From CAVVMA01 sp963830715 (lineage in GTDB: Bacteria > Desulfobacterota > Binatia > Binatales > Binataceae): DNA of 64,000 nucleotides. Below, one piece after another: positions 9,399 through 18,981 of the stretch (its first letter is position 1; each line of letters starts with the position of its first letter). A model generated the notes under the pieces. That model searched no databases. It was given only the letters and a program-made list of their open reading frames with translations, and was not told the DNA's origin. The position numbers and the translations under genes were made by a program. The stretch spans positions 76,982 to 140,981 of the forward strand of contig CAWHNS010000009.1 of assembly GCA_963830715.1 (NCBI GenBank). Reading direction: 5' to 3'.

Positions 9399-10843
9399 CT
9401 ATGCCGCGTCCTTCAGCTCGCCCGCCTCGCCTTTGAAGACGATGACCTCGATCACCTTGTCGCGCAACCGATGCTTGAAGGTTGCGACCGGCTTGTCGAA
9501 TTCGATCCGGGTCATGAAGTCGGCCGGGAAAGATGACGAAATGTACGACAGGCGGCGGAGCGCCTCGCCCCGCACGCTGGCCCTGATCACAAGCACGCCG
9601 TCTTCCAGCGCGATGTTGTAATCGTAGTCGGGCATCTCGTCGGGCAGATTCCACAGACGCTTGAGTGACGAAGCCGGAATTCGTTTCGGCATCTCAAGCC
9701 TGACCAGATACGCGTTGGCGTGCTCCATCACGGTGTAGACGGTCCCATAGCGGCGATCGCGCTCGGTTTTGGGGTCGTACTGATCGCTCGTGAAGCCGTC
9801 GAAGCCCACTTTGCGCACGCTGTGGCTGAGCTTCGCGCCACGGGCCAGAATGGCGGCCAACGGGATGAGCGCAATTCCGTACAGTGATCCTCGATAAATC
9901 AGATCAGAGGCCGGGCGGGCATGGAAGATGCCCTCGCGCAGCCGCCAAGCCGACTCTGCCGCGCCAATCAACAGGCCGAGCGTGATCCATCCACGAGTGT
10001 GGAGCGAGAACAGCGGGTCGCCCACATAGGCGACGGAGAACGCGGTGAAGATGGCAGGAAACAGAATCAGATTCAGGACTATGTTCAGGGCCGTCGAACG
10101 CGCTCGTGAGAAGGCGCTCGGACTTCCAACCGCCTCCTCGAGCCGCGCCTTCGCCTGATCGGGCATCGCTCCCAGAATCGGCTCGGCAAGCCTCATCGCG
10201 ATCCGCAGCGGTATCGGCGCGGCCTTAATCGGGCCGGAGTTGACCGAAGCCATCGCGGTCTCGAAGTCTTCCTCCATCTCGCCGGGAAAGTGCTTCTCGC
10301 CGATAGGTCCGGGCAGCGATCCGATGTCCTTGGGCAGATTCAGCATCGCGACCGGCGCGGCGATAGCGGCCGCCTTCGGAGCTGCAACTGCGGCGGGTGG
10401 AGCGGGCCTCGGCGTCGGCTTGGCCGCTGGCTCCGCAGCCGGCGATGCGGCGTCGTCGGCGGCGCTGGCCGCGGCGCCGTTCGCCGCCGGAGCCGGCGAG
10501 CGCCCGCGCCCTCCTTGCGGAAGCGCGAGGGAAAATCGGCACCGAAGCTCTCCTCGGGATGCAGCACCTTGGCCCGCTCGATCAGGACCTGCTCGTTCTC
10601 CAGATTGGCGGGATCCGGGATACAGCAATCGACCGGGCATACCGCAGCGCAGGCCTCGTGATCGTAGAAGCCGACACATTCGGTGCACTTGGCCGGCACG
10701 ATGTAATAGATATCCTGCGCGATCGCCGGATGGGTCTCGCCGTTGAGTTCCCAGGACACGCCACCACCGTAGATCGCGGTGTTGGGGCATTCGGGTTCAC
10801 ACGCCCCGCAGTTGATGCATTCGCTCGTGATCGTGGTCGCCAT
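9399..10843 (-). CDS. Ferredoxin-like domain fused to a membrane/HSP20-like region (frameshifted)
   Basis: Residues 1-85 form a 2x[4Fe-4S] ferredoxin: CINCGACEPECP and CTECVGFYDHEACAAVCPVDC. The frame then changes at about 10501-10514. After that follows a 50-residue Ala/Pro linker, about 100 residues of soluble sequence, membrane segments (LNIVLNLILFPAIFTAFSVA; GSLYGIALIPLAAILARG) and a C-terminal beta-rich part resembling a small-heat-shock fold, for example EDGVLVIRASVRGEALRRLS. I read it as one gene with one assembly indel, because neither half has a start or stop of its own at the junction. Function is unknown; a membrane-anchored electron carrier is inferred. Confidence 0.65.
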
Positions 10844-11123
10844 TGATGCTCCGAAGCCTTGACTCAGAGTCGGATGGTCGCGAAGCCGTCAAGTTTTATC
10901 GCGGCTCCCCTGGCATCCGAACCATAACTGTGAGAAGTTTTGCGTGTCAACCTTACGCAGAACAAGCTGCCCTTATGCCATCGTATCGCACCCCGAAGGA
11001 CTTTCCCATATCGGGCGTCCGCAACCGGATCGTATTGCGTTGGTCAAATCGATTTGCAACTATGAGCTTCGTTCGCGGCTTTTTCCCTGTTCCGGAACCG
11101 GACTACCTAGGAGGTGTGCTCGG

Positions 11124-11402
11124 ATGAAGATGTTGGCAATTCTGCTTGGGATCGTATCCACCGTTGCGCTGATGGCCTGCGGCCCGGACATGAACGCTAT
11201 CAACAAGTCCAGCGATCAGGCTGAAGCTTCTGCCACCAAGGCGGAGGCATCCGCCAAGAGCGCGGAGGATGCGAGCGCTCAGGCCGAAGCAGCGGCCCGC
11301 AAGGCTGACGAAGCGGCAAGCGGATCCGAAGACGCGGTTCGCCGCGCGAACGATGCCGTCGCTCGGATGGAAGCTGCTTTCTCGACTTCCGTTACGAAAT
11401 AG
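11124..11402 (+). CDS. Small alanine-zipper lipoprotein (Lpp-like)
   Basis: A 92-residue protein with a lipoprotein signal peptide and lipobox LMAC (acylated Cys about 19). It is followed by an almost pure heptad coiled coil rich in Ala with Asp/Glu/Lys/Arg (SATKAEASAKSAEDASAQAE). This is the Lpp/alanine-zipper pattern of outer-membrane lipoproteins that trimerise in the periplasm. A clear AGGAGG site (11109-11114) precedes the ATG. There is no terminal Lys-Tyr-Arg-Lys; it ends Val-Thr-Lys, so peptidoglycan attachment through a C-terminal Lys is possible but unproven. Confidence 0.8.
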   Translation: MKMLAILLGIVSTVALMACGPDMNAINKSSDQAEASATKAEASAKSAEDASAQAEAAARKADEAASGSEDAVRRANDAVARMEAAFSTSVTK

Positions 11403-11426
11403 CGCCGCCGATCGAGACCAAAAACC

Positions 11427-11455
11427 TGGCGAGAGGGCTTCAGGTCCTCTCGCCA
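11427..11455. terminator. Bidirectional terminator hairpin
   Basis: A perfect 10-bp stem (TGGCGAGAGG / CCTCTCGCCA) lies between the convergent lipoprotein gene ending at 11402 and the gene ending at 11478. Leftwards it is followed by GGTTTTTGG on the minus strand, rightwards by a weaker ACTTTT. Confidence 0.75.
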
Positions 11456-11477
11456 AGTACTTTTCAGACCGATTCGT

Positions 11478-11918
11478 TCACTTGGCGGGCGTCCGTTGGG
11501 GCGTGCCGGACGTGGCGCCTTCTGGTACGGGGGTGCCGCGGAGCGCTTGGCGCACTCGCTCGCGAATCAGGTCGTCGCGCTCAATGTGGCTTTCGATATC
11601 GCGAAAGGCCTCGACCGTCAGCCCCTGTGTCGCCGCGGCCTGTTCCACGCTCAGGTCGTGATTTTTCTGCATCGCCTTGTACACGGCGATGTACTTCTCG
11701 ATCTGTTCGGGCGGAATCGGGGTTTCCTCTTCCTCACCCTCATCCTCCTGCGCCAACGCCGGTGACCTGCCCGCGATCCCGCTGGCGTCCGCATACGCGG
11801 CCAGCGGCGCTCTGAGGCCGGGTCTTGGGGAATAGAGCAGCAGCAAAAGGAGAGTCAGCATCATTGCTGACGCTGCCAGGCACACGCCGAGAATCTGTGA
11901 ATTGAGTTTGGGTTGCAC
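11478..11918 (-). CDS. Membrane-anchored DUF4168-like protein
   Basis: 146 residues: an N-terminal membrane segment (about 10-30, very Leu-rich), an acidic stretch (EDEGEEEETPIPPE), then a helical domain with two related helices (PEQIEKYIAVYKAMQKNHDL and TVEAFRDIESHIERDDLIRE). The domain pattern is like periplasmic DUF4168 proteins; the match is by eye and moderate. The role is unknown. It is convergent with the lipoprotein gene and divergent from groEL. Confidence 0.6.
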   Translation of the reverse strand: MQPKLNSQILGVCLAASAMMLTLLLLLLYSPRPGLRAPLAAYADASGIAGRSPALAQEDEGEEEETPIPPEQIEKYIAVYKAMQKNHDLSVEQAAATQGLTVEAFRDIESHIERDDLIRERVRQALRGTPVPEGATSGTPQRTPAK

Positions 11919-12088
11919 GATGTGGCGAGGTTCCTTTCCGCATACATCCTTGCACGCGACTCCCGGCAGCGAAAGGGCACTTGCATACGGAGCGTTAGTG
12001 TTTAACTTTGAGGCGGCTCTTGAGCCGAGTCTGCCGCCGGACTCTGCTCTGCATCCGCTCGAAATTTTATCGCACGAGAGGTTATCGA

Positions 12089-13783
12089 ATGCCGGCCAAA
12101 CAGGTTGAGCTTCACGAAAATGCGCGGGTTGGAATAATTGCGGGCGCCACCTTGGTAGCCCAGGCGGCTCGCGTCACGCTGGGACCCAAAGGGCGCAACG
12201 TGATGATCCAGCGCAGCTTCGGCGCGCCGATCGTGACCAAGGACGGCGTGACCGTGGTCAAGGAAATCGAGCTCGAAGATCGATTCCAGAACATGGGCGC
12301 GAAGCTCATTCGCGAGGTCGCGCAGAAGACCTCTGATATCGCCGGCGACGGAACCACCACCGCCACCCTGCTCGCGGGCGCGATCGTGCATGAAGGCGTG
12401 AAGCTGATCGCGGCCGGGATGCCGCCGATGGAACTCAGGCGCGGAATCGAGGCCGCCGTGCGCAAGGCCGTCGAGACCATCAAGCAGATGGCGCGGCCGA
12501 TCAAGGATCGCGAGCGGATGTGTCAGGTCGCCACCATCGCTTCCAACGGCGACTCCGCAATCGGCAAGATCGTCGCGGACGCGATGGAAAAAGTGGGCAA
12601 GGAAGGCGTGATCACGGTCGAAGAGGCGCGCGGACTGGAGACCACGCTCGATCTCGTCCAGGGCATGCGCTTCGATCGCGGCTATCTGTCGCCCTACTTC
12701 GCCACCAATCCGGAGAAGATGACGGTCGAGACTCGAGGAACCGCTAATCCTGTTTCACGAAAAAAAGATCTCGGCGCTGCGCGAATTCGTCCCGCTGCTC
12801 GAGAAGGTGGCGCAAACCGGGCGGCCCCTTCTGGTGATCGCGGAGGAAGTCGAGGGCGAGGCGCTGGCCGCGCTGGTCGTCAACAAGCTTCGCGGGACCC
12901 TCAAGATAGCCGCGGTCAAGGCGCCGGGCTTCGGCGATCGCCGCAAGGAGATGCTCTCCGACATGGCGATACTGACCGGCGGCACGGTGATCTCCGAAGA
13001 TCTCGGTTTCAAACTGGAGAACGTGCAGCCCAATCAGCTCGGGCGATGCCGCCGCGTGAGTATCGACAAGGACAACACCACGATCGTCGGCGGCGCGGGC
13101 AAGAAGCCGGAGATCCAGGGGCGAATCGAGCAGATCCGAAGCCAGATCGTCGAAACAACCTCGGACTACGATCGCGAAAAGCTCCAGGAGCGCCTGGCGA
13201 AGCTCACCGGCGGCGTCGCAGTCATCAAGGTTGGCGCCGCAACCGAAGTGGAACTCAAAGAGAAGAAGGCGCGCGTCGATGACGCGGTGCATGCGCTGCG
13301 CGCCGCAGTCGAAGAGGGAGTTGTCCCGGGTGGCGGCGTCACGCTGCTGCGCGCGGCCAGGGACCTGAAAAATCTCCGCCTCAACGAAGCGCAAAAAGCC
13401 GGCGCGTCGATCGTGGCGCGCGCGATGTCCGAGCCGCTGCGCCAAATCGCGGCCAACGCCGGCTGCGAGCCGTCGGTGGTCGCGAACAAAGTCTCCGAGG
13501 GCAACGGTGACTTCGGCTTCAACGCCGCCACCGAAACCTACGAGGATTTGGTGAAGGCCGGCGTAATCGATCCCGCGAAGGTCGTTCGCACCGCGCTGGA
13601 GAATGCCGCCAGCGCCGCTGCGATGTTCATCACGACCGAAGCCGCGGTGGTCGAGAAGCCGAAAAAGAAAAAGCCGCTTCCGCCGATGCCGCCGGGCGGC
13701 GGCATGGGATGGGCGGAATGGGAGGCATGGGTGGAATGGGTGGAATGGACGGTATGGACGATTTCGGCGGCGATGATTTCTAA
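12089..13783 (+). CDS. groEL: Chaperonin GroEL (two apparent indels)
   Basis: 60-kDa chaperonin subunit. From the ATG at 12089 the ATPase motif DIAGDGTTTATLLAG, the apical domain and the ending GGGM repeats are recognisable. The frame breaks at 12731, where an extra A precedes LEEPLILFHEKKISALREF, and again near 13707, where one base is missing and the Gly-Gly-Met tail turns into a Trp/Glu string. With both corrected, the protein ends in GGDDF at 13783. groES is not upstream, and no CIRCE element is seen. It could be a second copy specialised for particular clients. Confidence 0.9.
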
Positions 13784-14046
13784 ACGGATTTCCAATCGCT
13801 TGAAAATTGCCTCTCGAGTTGGAGGGCTGGGCTTGCAGTCAACTTCGCGCTCATATACCCAATATACAGGGGATCGATTCGTATCGACGCGCAGTGGACC
13901 TAATACACAGGCACCGATTGCAGTAGCAATTCGCGACGTGTAAGCTCCGAAGAGCCCCAAGGATGTCCAAAAAAGTGCAGGTCGCGGCTCGCGCAAAGTC
14001 TTAGGCGCTGCGGGGCTGCCGCGCAAAGATTCAAGGAGGAGAGTGA

Positions 14047-14493
14047 ATGGAAGGGTTAAGAACTTCTAAACTTGTCGGACTTGCCGGGGCTGCGTTAGCC
14101 CTTTCGTTGCTGGTGGGATGCTCGTCCAACCAGCCCGATCCGGCGCAGCGAGCCCAGAACGCGGCGCAGCGCGCCGATCAGGCCGCCTCTCGCGCTGAGG
14201 CTGCTGCCGGCAAGGCGCAGGCTGCCGCCCAGCAAGCTCAGGCTGCGGCCAGCCGCGTTGATCAGGCGGCCAGCGATGCGAAGGCTGCTGCTGATCGCGC
14301 CGAGGCGATCGCCGCCAAGACGACGGCGGAAGCTCCGGCACATCACGCCGTTCATCATCGCCATCACAAGAAGGCGGCGGCTGAAGAGGGTGGCGCCGCG
14401 GCAGGCGGCGGTACTGCGGCTCCTGAGGCTGCCCCACCCGCAGCTGCTGCACCAGCGCCCGCGCCCGCAGGCGGTAGCGGCGGCACTCCGTAA
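14047..14493 (+). CDS. Ala-rich coiled-coil lipoprotein with His-rich linker and Pro/Ala tail
   Basis: 148 residues. Signal peptide with lipobox LLVGC (Cys about 25). Residues 30-95 are an Ala heptad coiled coil (QRADQAASRAEAAAGKAQAA) like the protein at 11124. A His cluster HHAVHHRHHKK follows, then a Gly/Ala/Pro-rich tail. The start is supported by AAGGAGG at 14033-14039. It is probably an outer-membrane lipoprotein spanning the periplasm; the tail could cross the peptidoglycan. It and the 11124 gene flank groEL. Confidence 0.75.
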   Translation: MEGLRTSKLVGLAGAALALSLLVGCSSNQPDPAQRAQNAAQRADQAASRAEAAAGKAQAAAQQAQAAASRVDQAASDAKAAADRAEAIAAKTTAEAPAHHAVHHRHHKKAAAEEGGAAAGGGTAAPEAAPPAAAAPAPAPAGGSGGTP

Positions 14494-14514
14494 CTCAAGT
14501 TTTGAACGATGCGA

Positions 14515-14543
14515 GAGGGCGTCCCCGATTGGCGGGCGCCCTC
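14515..14543 (+). terminator. Probable terminator hairpin after lipoprotein gene
   Basis: Stem GAGGGCGTCC / GGGCGCCCTC (one G-T pair) 22 bases after the stop at 14493. No T run follows, so it may stabilise the mRNA end rather than terminate on its own. Confidence 0.45.
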
Positions 14544-14622
14544 CTCGTTGGGCCGTCCCGATATCGAGAGGCGCGCGTTACACGGTGACCCGTCGCGGCT
14601 TGGGTCGTCGCGCGCGACGTGC

Positions 14623-15644
14623 TCATTCCCCGAAGGTCACGACCACTTTGAGCGCCTCGGGCTGCTGCGCGGTCGAGAACGCGTCGTTGATTCGTGCCAG
14701 CGGAAAACGATGCGTCACCAAGTCGGACGCGCAGATCACACCACGCTCGACCAGGCGCAGGGCCTCGCGCGTGTCTTCCGGCCCGCACGAATAGCTCGGG
14801 ATGAGCCGTACTTCGTTGAAATAGAGGTCGTGCGGCTTGACGGTCATCTCTTCGCCGGGCGGCGTGGCGGTGAATTGCACCACGGTCGCGCCTTTGCCGG
14901 CCGCGGCGATGCCAGCGCCGATCACCTTCGCGCTGCCCGGTCCGGCCACGACTATGTCGGCCATCGCGCCGCCGGTCAGTTCGCGCACCTGCTCGATAAG
15001 GTTATCGCCCGTGACGGTGATTCCGTAGTCGGCGCCGAGCTCGCGTGCCCGTGACGCACGCCGCTCGAACAGATCCGCTCCGATTATCAGGCCCGCGCCC
15101 CGATTGCGCGCGATCCGCACGTGCATCATTCCCATGATCCCAAGCCCGATCACCAGCATCGATTCGCCCGGCTTGAGCCCGATCGGTTGATTGATTTCAC
15201 CACGCATGCCGCCGGCTCGATCAGCACGCCGTCGAGGTCGGTCACATGGTCGGGCAGCTTGAACGAATCGCGCTGATTGACCGCACTCGCCGCGAAATAC
15301 TCCGCCATCCCGCCCGGCGTGATCTTGCTCGCGCGCCAGGTCGGGCAATGCACGTAATGGCCGCGGCGGCAAGCCGCGCAGGTGAAGCAGGGCGCGTGAT
15401 GATGCACGAAAACGCGGTCGCCCGGCCTGAAATCGCGGACCAACTTTCCGGCTTCCTCGACTACGCCGACCGGTTCGTGTCCCAGCACCAGCGGCGCCTT
15501 GCGCTTCAAGTACCAGGGCATGATATCGCCGGAGCAGATTCCGCACGCACGCGTGCGCACGAGGATATCGGTGGGTCCGATCTCCGGCCGGCCAGCCTCC
15601 TCCAGCCGGATATCGCCAAAATCGTAAAGTCGCGCGACCTGCAT
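14623..15644 (-). CDS. Zinc-dependent alcohol dehydrogenase family (frameshifted)
   Basis: Medium-chain dehydrogenase. From the ATG at 15644 (MQVARLYDFGDIRLEEAG) the catalytic-zinc motif ACGICSGD and GHEPVGVVEEAG are seen, then the structural-zinc cysteines CFTCAACRRGHYVHC. The frame breaks near 15193-15199, where one base is missing after IEPAACVVKSI. The Rossmann part continues with MLVIGLGIMGMMHVRIARN to the stop at 14623. It is sorbitol/threonine-dehydrogenase-like; substrate unknown. It is divergent from the Nudix gene across a palindromic repeat. Confidence 0.8.
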
Positions 15645-15652
15645 GAAAACAC

Positions 15653-15735
15653 TTAACCACAAAGGCACAAAGACACGAAGATAGGCGCCGGCCAGAAACC
15701 AAATTTCCTTCGTGACTTTGCGCCTTTGTGGTTAA
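15653..15735. repeat. Dispersed palindromic intergenic repeat, copy 1
   Basis: Two 28-base arms, starting TTAACCACAAAGGCACAAAG at 15653 and ending CTTTGCGCCTTTGTGGTTAA at 15735, form an imperfect inverted repeat around 27 bases. It sits between divergent genes. Related copies are at 18901-18967 (complete) and 18016-18030 (left-arm fragment). Confidence 0.8.
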
Positions 15736-15743
15736 ATCTCCTC

Positions 15744-16178
15744 ATGCCGCGCCCGACCAGCCCGCCGGTTGCCGCCGACGTGATTATCGAAATCGGAGAG
15801 CGAATCGTTCTTATCGAGCGCAGGAATTTCCCCTCCGGATGGGCGATCCCGGGCGGATTCGTCGACCTGGGCGAGAGCGTCGAGGACGCCGCGATACGCG
15901 AGATGCGCGAGGAGACCTCGCTCGAGGTGGAACTGACGGCGCTGCTGGGCGTTTACTCGCGTCCGGGCCGCGATCCTCGCGGAGATACCGTCAGCGTGGT
16001 GTATGTCGGGCGTTCGACCGGCACGCCCAAGGCTGACGACGACGCCAGGGCGATCGCGCTGTTCGCCCCGGCTGAGCCGCCATCGCCGCTCGCGTTCGAT
16101 CACGCCGAAATCCTCGCCGACTATGTGGCGTACCGGAAGACCGGCCGCATCCCCCCGCCGCGCGCCCGGTTCCGATAA
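15744..16178 (+). CDS. NUDIX hydrolase
   Basis: 144 residues with a complete Nudix box: GGFVDLGESVEDAAIREMRE followed by ETSLEV, carrying the G-x5-E-x7-REUxEE pattern. The N-terminus AADVIIEIGERIVLIERRNF is typical of ADP-ribose or nucleotide-sugar pyrophosphatases. The ATG at 15744 is preferred over an upstream start inside the palindromic repeat. Substrate unknown. Confidence 0.88.
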   Translation: MPRPTSPPVAADVIIEIGERIVLIERRNFPSGWAIPGGFVDLGESVEDAAIREMREETSLEVELTALLGVYSRPGRDPRGDTVSVVYVGRSTGTPKADDDARAIALFAPAEPPSPLAFDHAEILADYVAYRKTGRIPPPRARFR

Positions 16179-16285
16179 TGGAAACTAACCGCGAGGTCGC
16201 CCTGTCCCCTTGTCTGAACTCGTCGCTTTAAGTAACTTAGAGCACTCGACAAGTAATCTATTTGCAGGAGTATCGTTTTCCAGCG

Positions 16286-16831
16286 ATGGAAGAGGGTTTT
16301 ACGCTGTGGTTCACTGGTCTTTCGGGCGCCGGCAAGTCGACTTTGGCCAATATGGTCGCGGAGCAACTGCTATCCCGGGGCCATCGCGTCGAAGTGCTCG
16401 ACGGTGACGAAATTCGGACCAATCTCTCCAAAGGACTCGGTTTCTCGAAAGAGGACCGCGATACCAACATCCGCCGAATCGGTTATGTCGCCAGGCTGCT
16501 CTCGCGAAACGGCGTGGTCGCGATAACCGCGGCGATTTCGCCCTATCGCGAGATTCGCGACGAGGTGCGCAAGACGCACGGCCGCTTCTTCGAGGTCTAT
16601 GTGAAGTGTTCGCTCGAAAAGCTCGTCGAGCGTGACGTCAAGGGCCTCTACAAGAAGGCGCTCAAGGGCGAGATCGCATCGTTTACCGGCGTCTCCGATC
16701 CGTACGAGGAACCGCACAATCCCGAGCTCGTGCTCCAGTCCGATCGCGAGACCCCGGCCGAGAGCCTCGCACGCCTGCTCGCGCGGCTGGAAGAGCTGAA
16801 CTACGTCCGCGGCAACGGGGTGCCGAGATGA
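16286..16831 (+). CDS. cysC: Adenylylsulfate (APS) kinase
   Basis: Phosphorylates APS to PAPS. Walker A is GLSGAGKS. The family features VLDGDEIRTNLSKGLGFSKE and NIRRIGYVARLLSRNGVVAI are present, then FFEVYVKCSLEKLVERDVKG and YEEPHNPELVL. The start is ATG 16286; TTG 16262 would add eight residues without a better ribosome site. It overlaps sat by four bases (ATGA), so it is translationally coupled. Confidence 0.93.
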   Translation: MEEGFTLWFTGLSGAGKSTLANMVAEQLLSRGHRVEVLDGDEIRTNLSKGLGFSKEDRDTNIRRIGYVARLLSRNGVVAITAAISPYREIRDEVRKTHGRFFEVYVKCSLEKLVERDVKGLYKKALKGEIASFTGVSDPYEEPHNPELVLQSDRETPAESLARLLARLEELNYVRGNGVPR

Positions 16832-18003
16832 GCGCATTTGTGGGCGCGATCGCGCCGCATGGCGGCGGCGAACTCGTCGATCTGAAAGCGCCGCCGGCCG
16901 AGCGCGCAAGCCTGCGCGCGCACGCCTCGGGGCTTTCCGCCGTCACGCTCAGCTCGCGCGATCTCTCCGACCTTGAGATGCTCGCCTCGGGCGCGTTCTC
17001 GCCGCTGGTGGGTTACATGGGCGAGGCCGACTACGCCCGCAGCCGCGACGAGATGCGGCTCGCCTCGGGTGTTCCCTGGTCCATTCCGATCACGCTCGGA
17101 GTCGGCGACGATCAGGCCTCGAAGCTCAAGCCCGGAGTCGACGTGGCGCTCGCGGCCGAGAATGGAACGCGCCTGGCGATCCTCAAGCTCGCGGAGATCT
17201 TCAAGGTCGATCGGAAGCGGGAGGCCGAGGCGGTGTTCGGCACCGGCGACGAGAATCATCCCGGCGTCAGGAATGTGCTCTCCACGCCGCCCATCTGCCT
17301 GGCCGGACGCGTAATCCTGTTCGAGGAAATTCCCGGCCGGACTTTCCTGGAGTATCGACTCGAGCCGCGCCAGACGCGGGCGGCGTTCGACGATCGCGGA
17401 TGGAAGAAAATCGTCGCGTTCCAGACCCGCAACCCAACCCATCGCGCGCACGAGTATATCCAGAAGACCGCGCTCGAGATTTGCGATGGCCTGCTGCTCC
17501 ATCCGCTGGTCGGCGAGACCAAGGGCGACGACGTACCCGCCGCGGTCCGGATGGAAACCTACAAGGTGTTGCTCAACCTCTACTATCCGAAGGACCGCGC
17601 GATGCTTTCCGTGATGCCGGCGCACATGCGCTACGGCGGCCCGCGCGAGGCGATCCTGCACGCGATCGTGCGCCGCAACTACGGATGCACCCACTTCATC
17701 GTCGGGCGCGACCACGCCGGAGTGGGCAACTATTACGGCAGCTACGACGCGCAAAAGATCTTCGAGCGCTTCAGCCCCGCCGAGATCGGCATCACGCCGC
17801 TGTGCTTCGAGAACACCTTCTATTGCCGGCGCTGCGACGAGATGGCATCGATCAAGACCTGCCCCCATAGCGACGCGGATCGCCTGATCCTCTCAGGCAC
17901 CAAAGTCCGCGAGATGCTGAGAAAAGGCGAAGCTCCGCCGCCCGAGTTCACGCGCCCCGAAATCGCGGCGATCCTCGTCAACGCGATGCGCGATCAGCGC
18001 TAG
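16828..18003 (+). CDS. sat: Sulfate adenylyltransferase (homo-oligomeric ATP sulfurylase)
   Basis: Makes APS from sulfate and ATP. 391 residues with all hallmark motifs: QTRNPTHRAHEY (sulfate/ATP loop), HPLVGETKGDD and GRDHAGVGNYYG, plus a Cys cluster near the C-terminus (FYCRRCDEMASIKTCPHSD) seen in the Sat-type enzyme. With cysC it forms a two-gene sulfate activation operon; no APS/PAPS reductase lies nearby. cysK upstream in the window would use the product sulfide. Confidence 0.95.
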   Translation: MSAFVGAIAPHGGGELVDLKAPPAERASLRAHASGLSAVTLSSRDLSDLEMLASGAFSPLVGYMGEADYARSRDEMRLASGVPWSIPITLGVGDDQASKLKPGVDVALAAENGTRLAILKLAEIFKVDRKREAEAVFGTGDENHPGVRNVLSTPPICLAGRVILFEEIPGRTFLEYRLEPRQTRAAFDDRGWKKIVAFQTRNPTHRAHEYIQKTALEICDGLLLHPLVGETKGDDVPAAVRMETYKVLLNLYYPKDRAMLSVMPAHMRYGGPREAILHAIVRRNYGCTHFIVGRDHAGVGNYYGSYDAQKIFERFSPAEIGITPLCFENTFYCRRCDEMASIKTCPHSDADRLILSGTKVREMLRKGEAPPPEFTRPEIAAILVNAMRDQR

Positions 18004-18051
18004 CCGGCAGAACGCCGACCACAAAGGCAGCATCGCGGCGAAGCGCTTTAA

Positions 18052-18090
18052 GCCCTCTCCCACGAATGGGAGAGGGTGGGGGCGAGGGTC
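18052..18090. repeat. Common intergenic hairpin repeat
   Basis: CCCTCTCCC / GGGAGAGGG (9-bp stem, 6-base loop) followed by TGGGGGCGAGGGTC. This hairpin and tail are the form of a repeat scattered through many GC-rich genomes. It lies 49 bases after sat and could act as its terminator. Confidence 0.7.
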
Positions 18091-18206
18091 CGGCAGAGTA
18101 AAATTGCTGGTGTCAATCGTAATCGCGCGGATATGGTGTCGTACGATTGTGCGACGATGCCCCAGATTTTTACTATCATGGCCAATGTGACTGTGGGGCT
18201 CGGTAT

Positions 18207-18460
18207 ATGAAGACTTCCACCTGGACCGTGGCTGAAGCCAAGGCGCGATTCAGCGAACTGATCGAGCGCGCCCGCTCGCGCGGCCCGCAAACCATCACGC
18301 GTCACGGCCGCACGGCGGCGCTCATCGTGGCCGCGGACGAATGGGAGCGCAAAACGAAGCGCGCCGGCAATCTAGCCGAGTTCTTTGCCGGTTCGCCGCT
18401 GCCAAACTCCGGACTCAAGCTTAAGCGCGCCAAGGGCTTCCGCGCGAGCCGGAGCTGTGA
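18207..18460 (+). CDS. Phd/YefM-family antitoxin
   Basis: Antitoxin that binds DNA and neutralises the downstream PIN toxin. WTVAEAKARFSELIERARSR and RHGRTAALIVAADEWER are typical Phd_YefM. As assembled, the frame runs past the toxin start. Adding one base to the GGG at 18435-18437 gives the ending LPREPEL with a TGA at 18458-18460, overlapping the toxin GTG by four bases (GTGA). The reconstructed length is about 84 residues. Confidence 0.83.
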
Positions 18461-18880
18461 GCTTCCTGCTCGACACCAACGTGATCTCCGAATGGACCAA
18501 GCCGACCAAACCCCGGCGTCGTCGCCTGGCAGGCTGAAGTCGACGAAGACCGCGTGTTCCTCAGCGTGATTGCTCTCGCCGAGCTGCGCCATGGAATCGA
18601 GCGCATGGCCCAGAGCGCGCGCCGCGGGCGCCTCGATGAATGGCTGCGACAGGAACTGCCGCGGCGTTTCGAGAAAAGGATTCTGCCGCTCAGCGAGGTC
18701 GTCGCCGACGCCTGGGGTAAACTGATGGCGCAGAGCGAAGCGGCCGGTCGTCCGATCGACGCGATGGACGCGTTCATCGCCGCGACCGTCAATGCGCATG
18801 ACCTGACGCTCGTGACTCGCAACACCGGAGACTTCAAAGCGTGGGTGAAGGCAATCGTAAACCCGTGGACTGAAAAGTGA
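18457..18880 (+). CDS. vapC: VapC-like PIN-domain toxin (frameshifted)
   Basis: PIN-domain RNase toxin. It starts GTG at 18457: SFLLDTNVISEWTKP with the first acidic residue. The frame breaks in the CCCC at 18511-18514; dropping one C gives GVVAWQAEVDEDRVFLSVIA and then LAELRHGIERM. The remaining acids are in PIDAMDAFIAATVNAHDLTL and VTRNTGDF. The neighbouring antitoxin and GTGA overlap make a classic operon. Activity depends on whether the indel is real. Confidence 0.82.
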
Positions 18881-18900
18881 TCGTGCAACGCGCGTCAATC

Positions 18901-18967
18901 GACCACAAAGGCACGAAGACACCCACCGAGATTCCTTTCTTTGTCTGACTTCGCGTGTTGGTGGTTA
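18901..18967. repeat. Dispersed palindromic intergenic repeat, copy 2
   Basis: GACCACAAAGGCACGAAGAC at the left and TTCGCGTGTTGGTGGTTAA at the right: an inverted repeat of the same family as 15653-15735, with a shorter loop. It lies between the convergent vapC and the VOC gene. Confidence 0.7.
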
Positions 18968-18981
18968 AATCCTGATTCTTC

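Noticed and set aside
12008..12088. 27-codon N-terminal extension of GroEL
   Set aside because: GroEL begins at MPAKQVELHENARV; upstream codons are Arg/Leu-rich noise.
13712..13943. Trp/Glu-rich GroEL tail
   Set aside because: It is the Gly-Gly-Met tail read in the wrong frame after a missing base.
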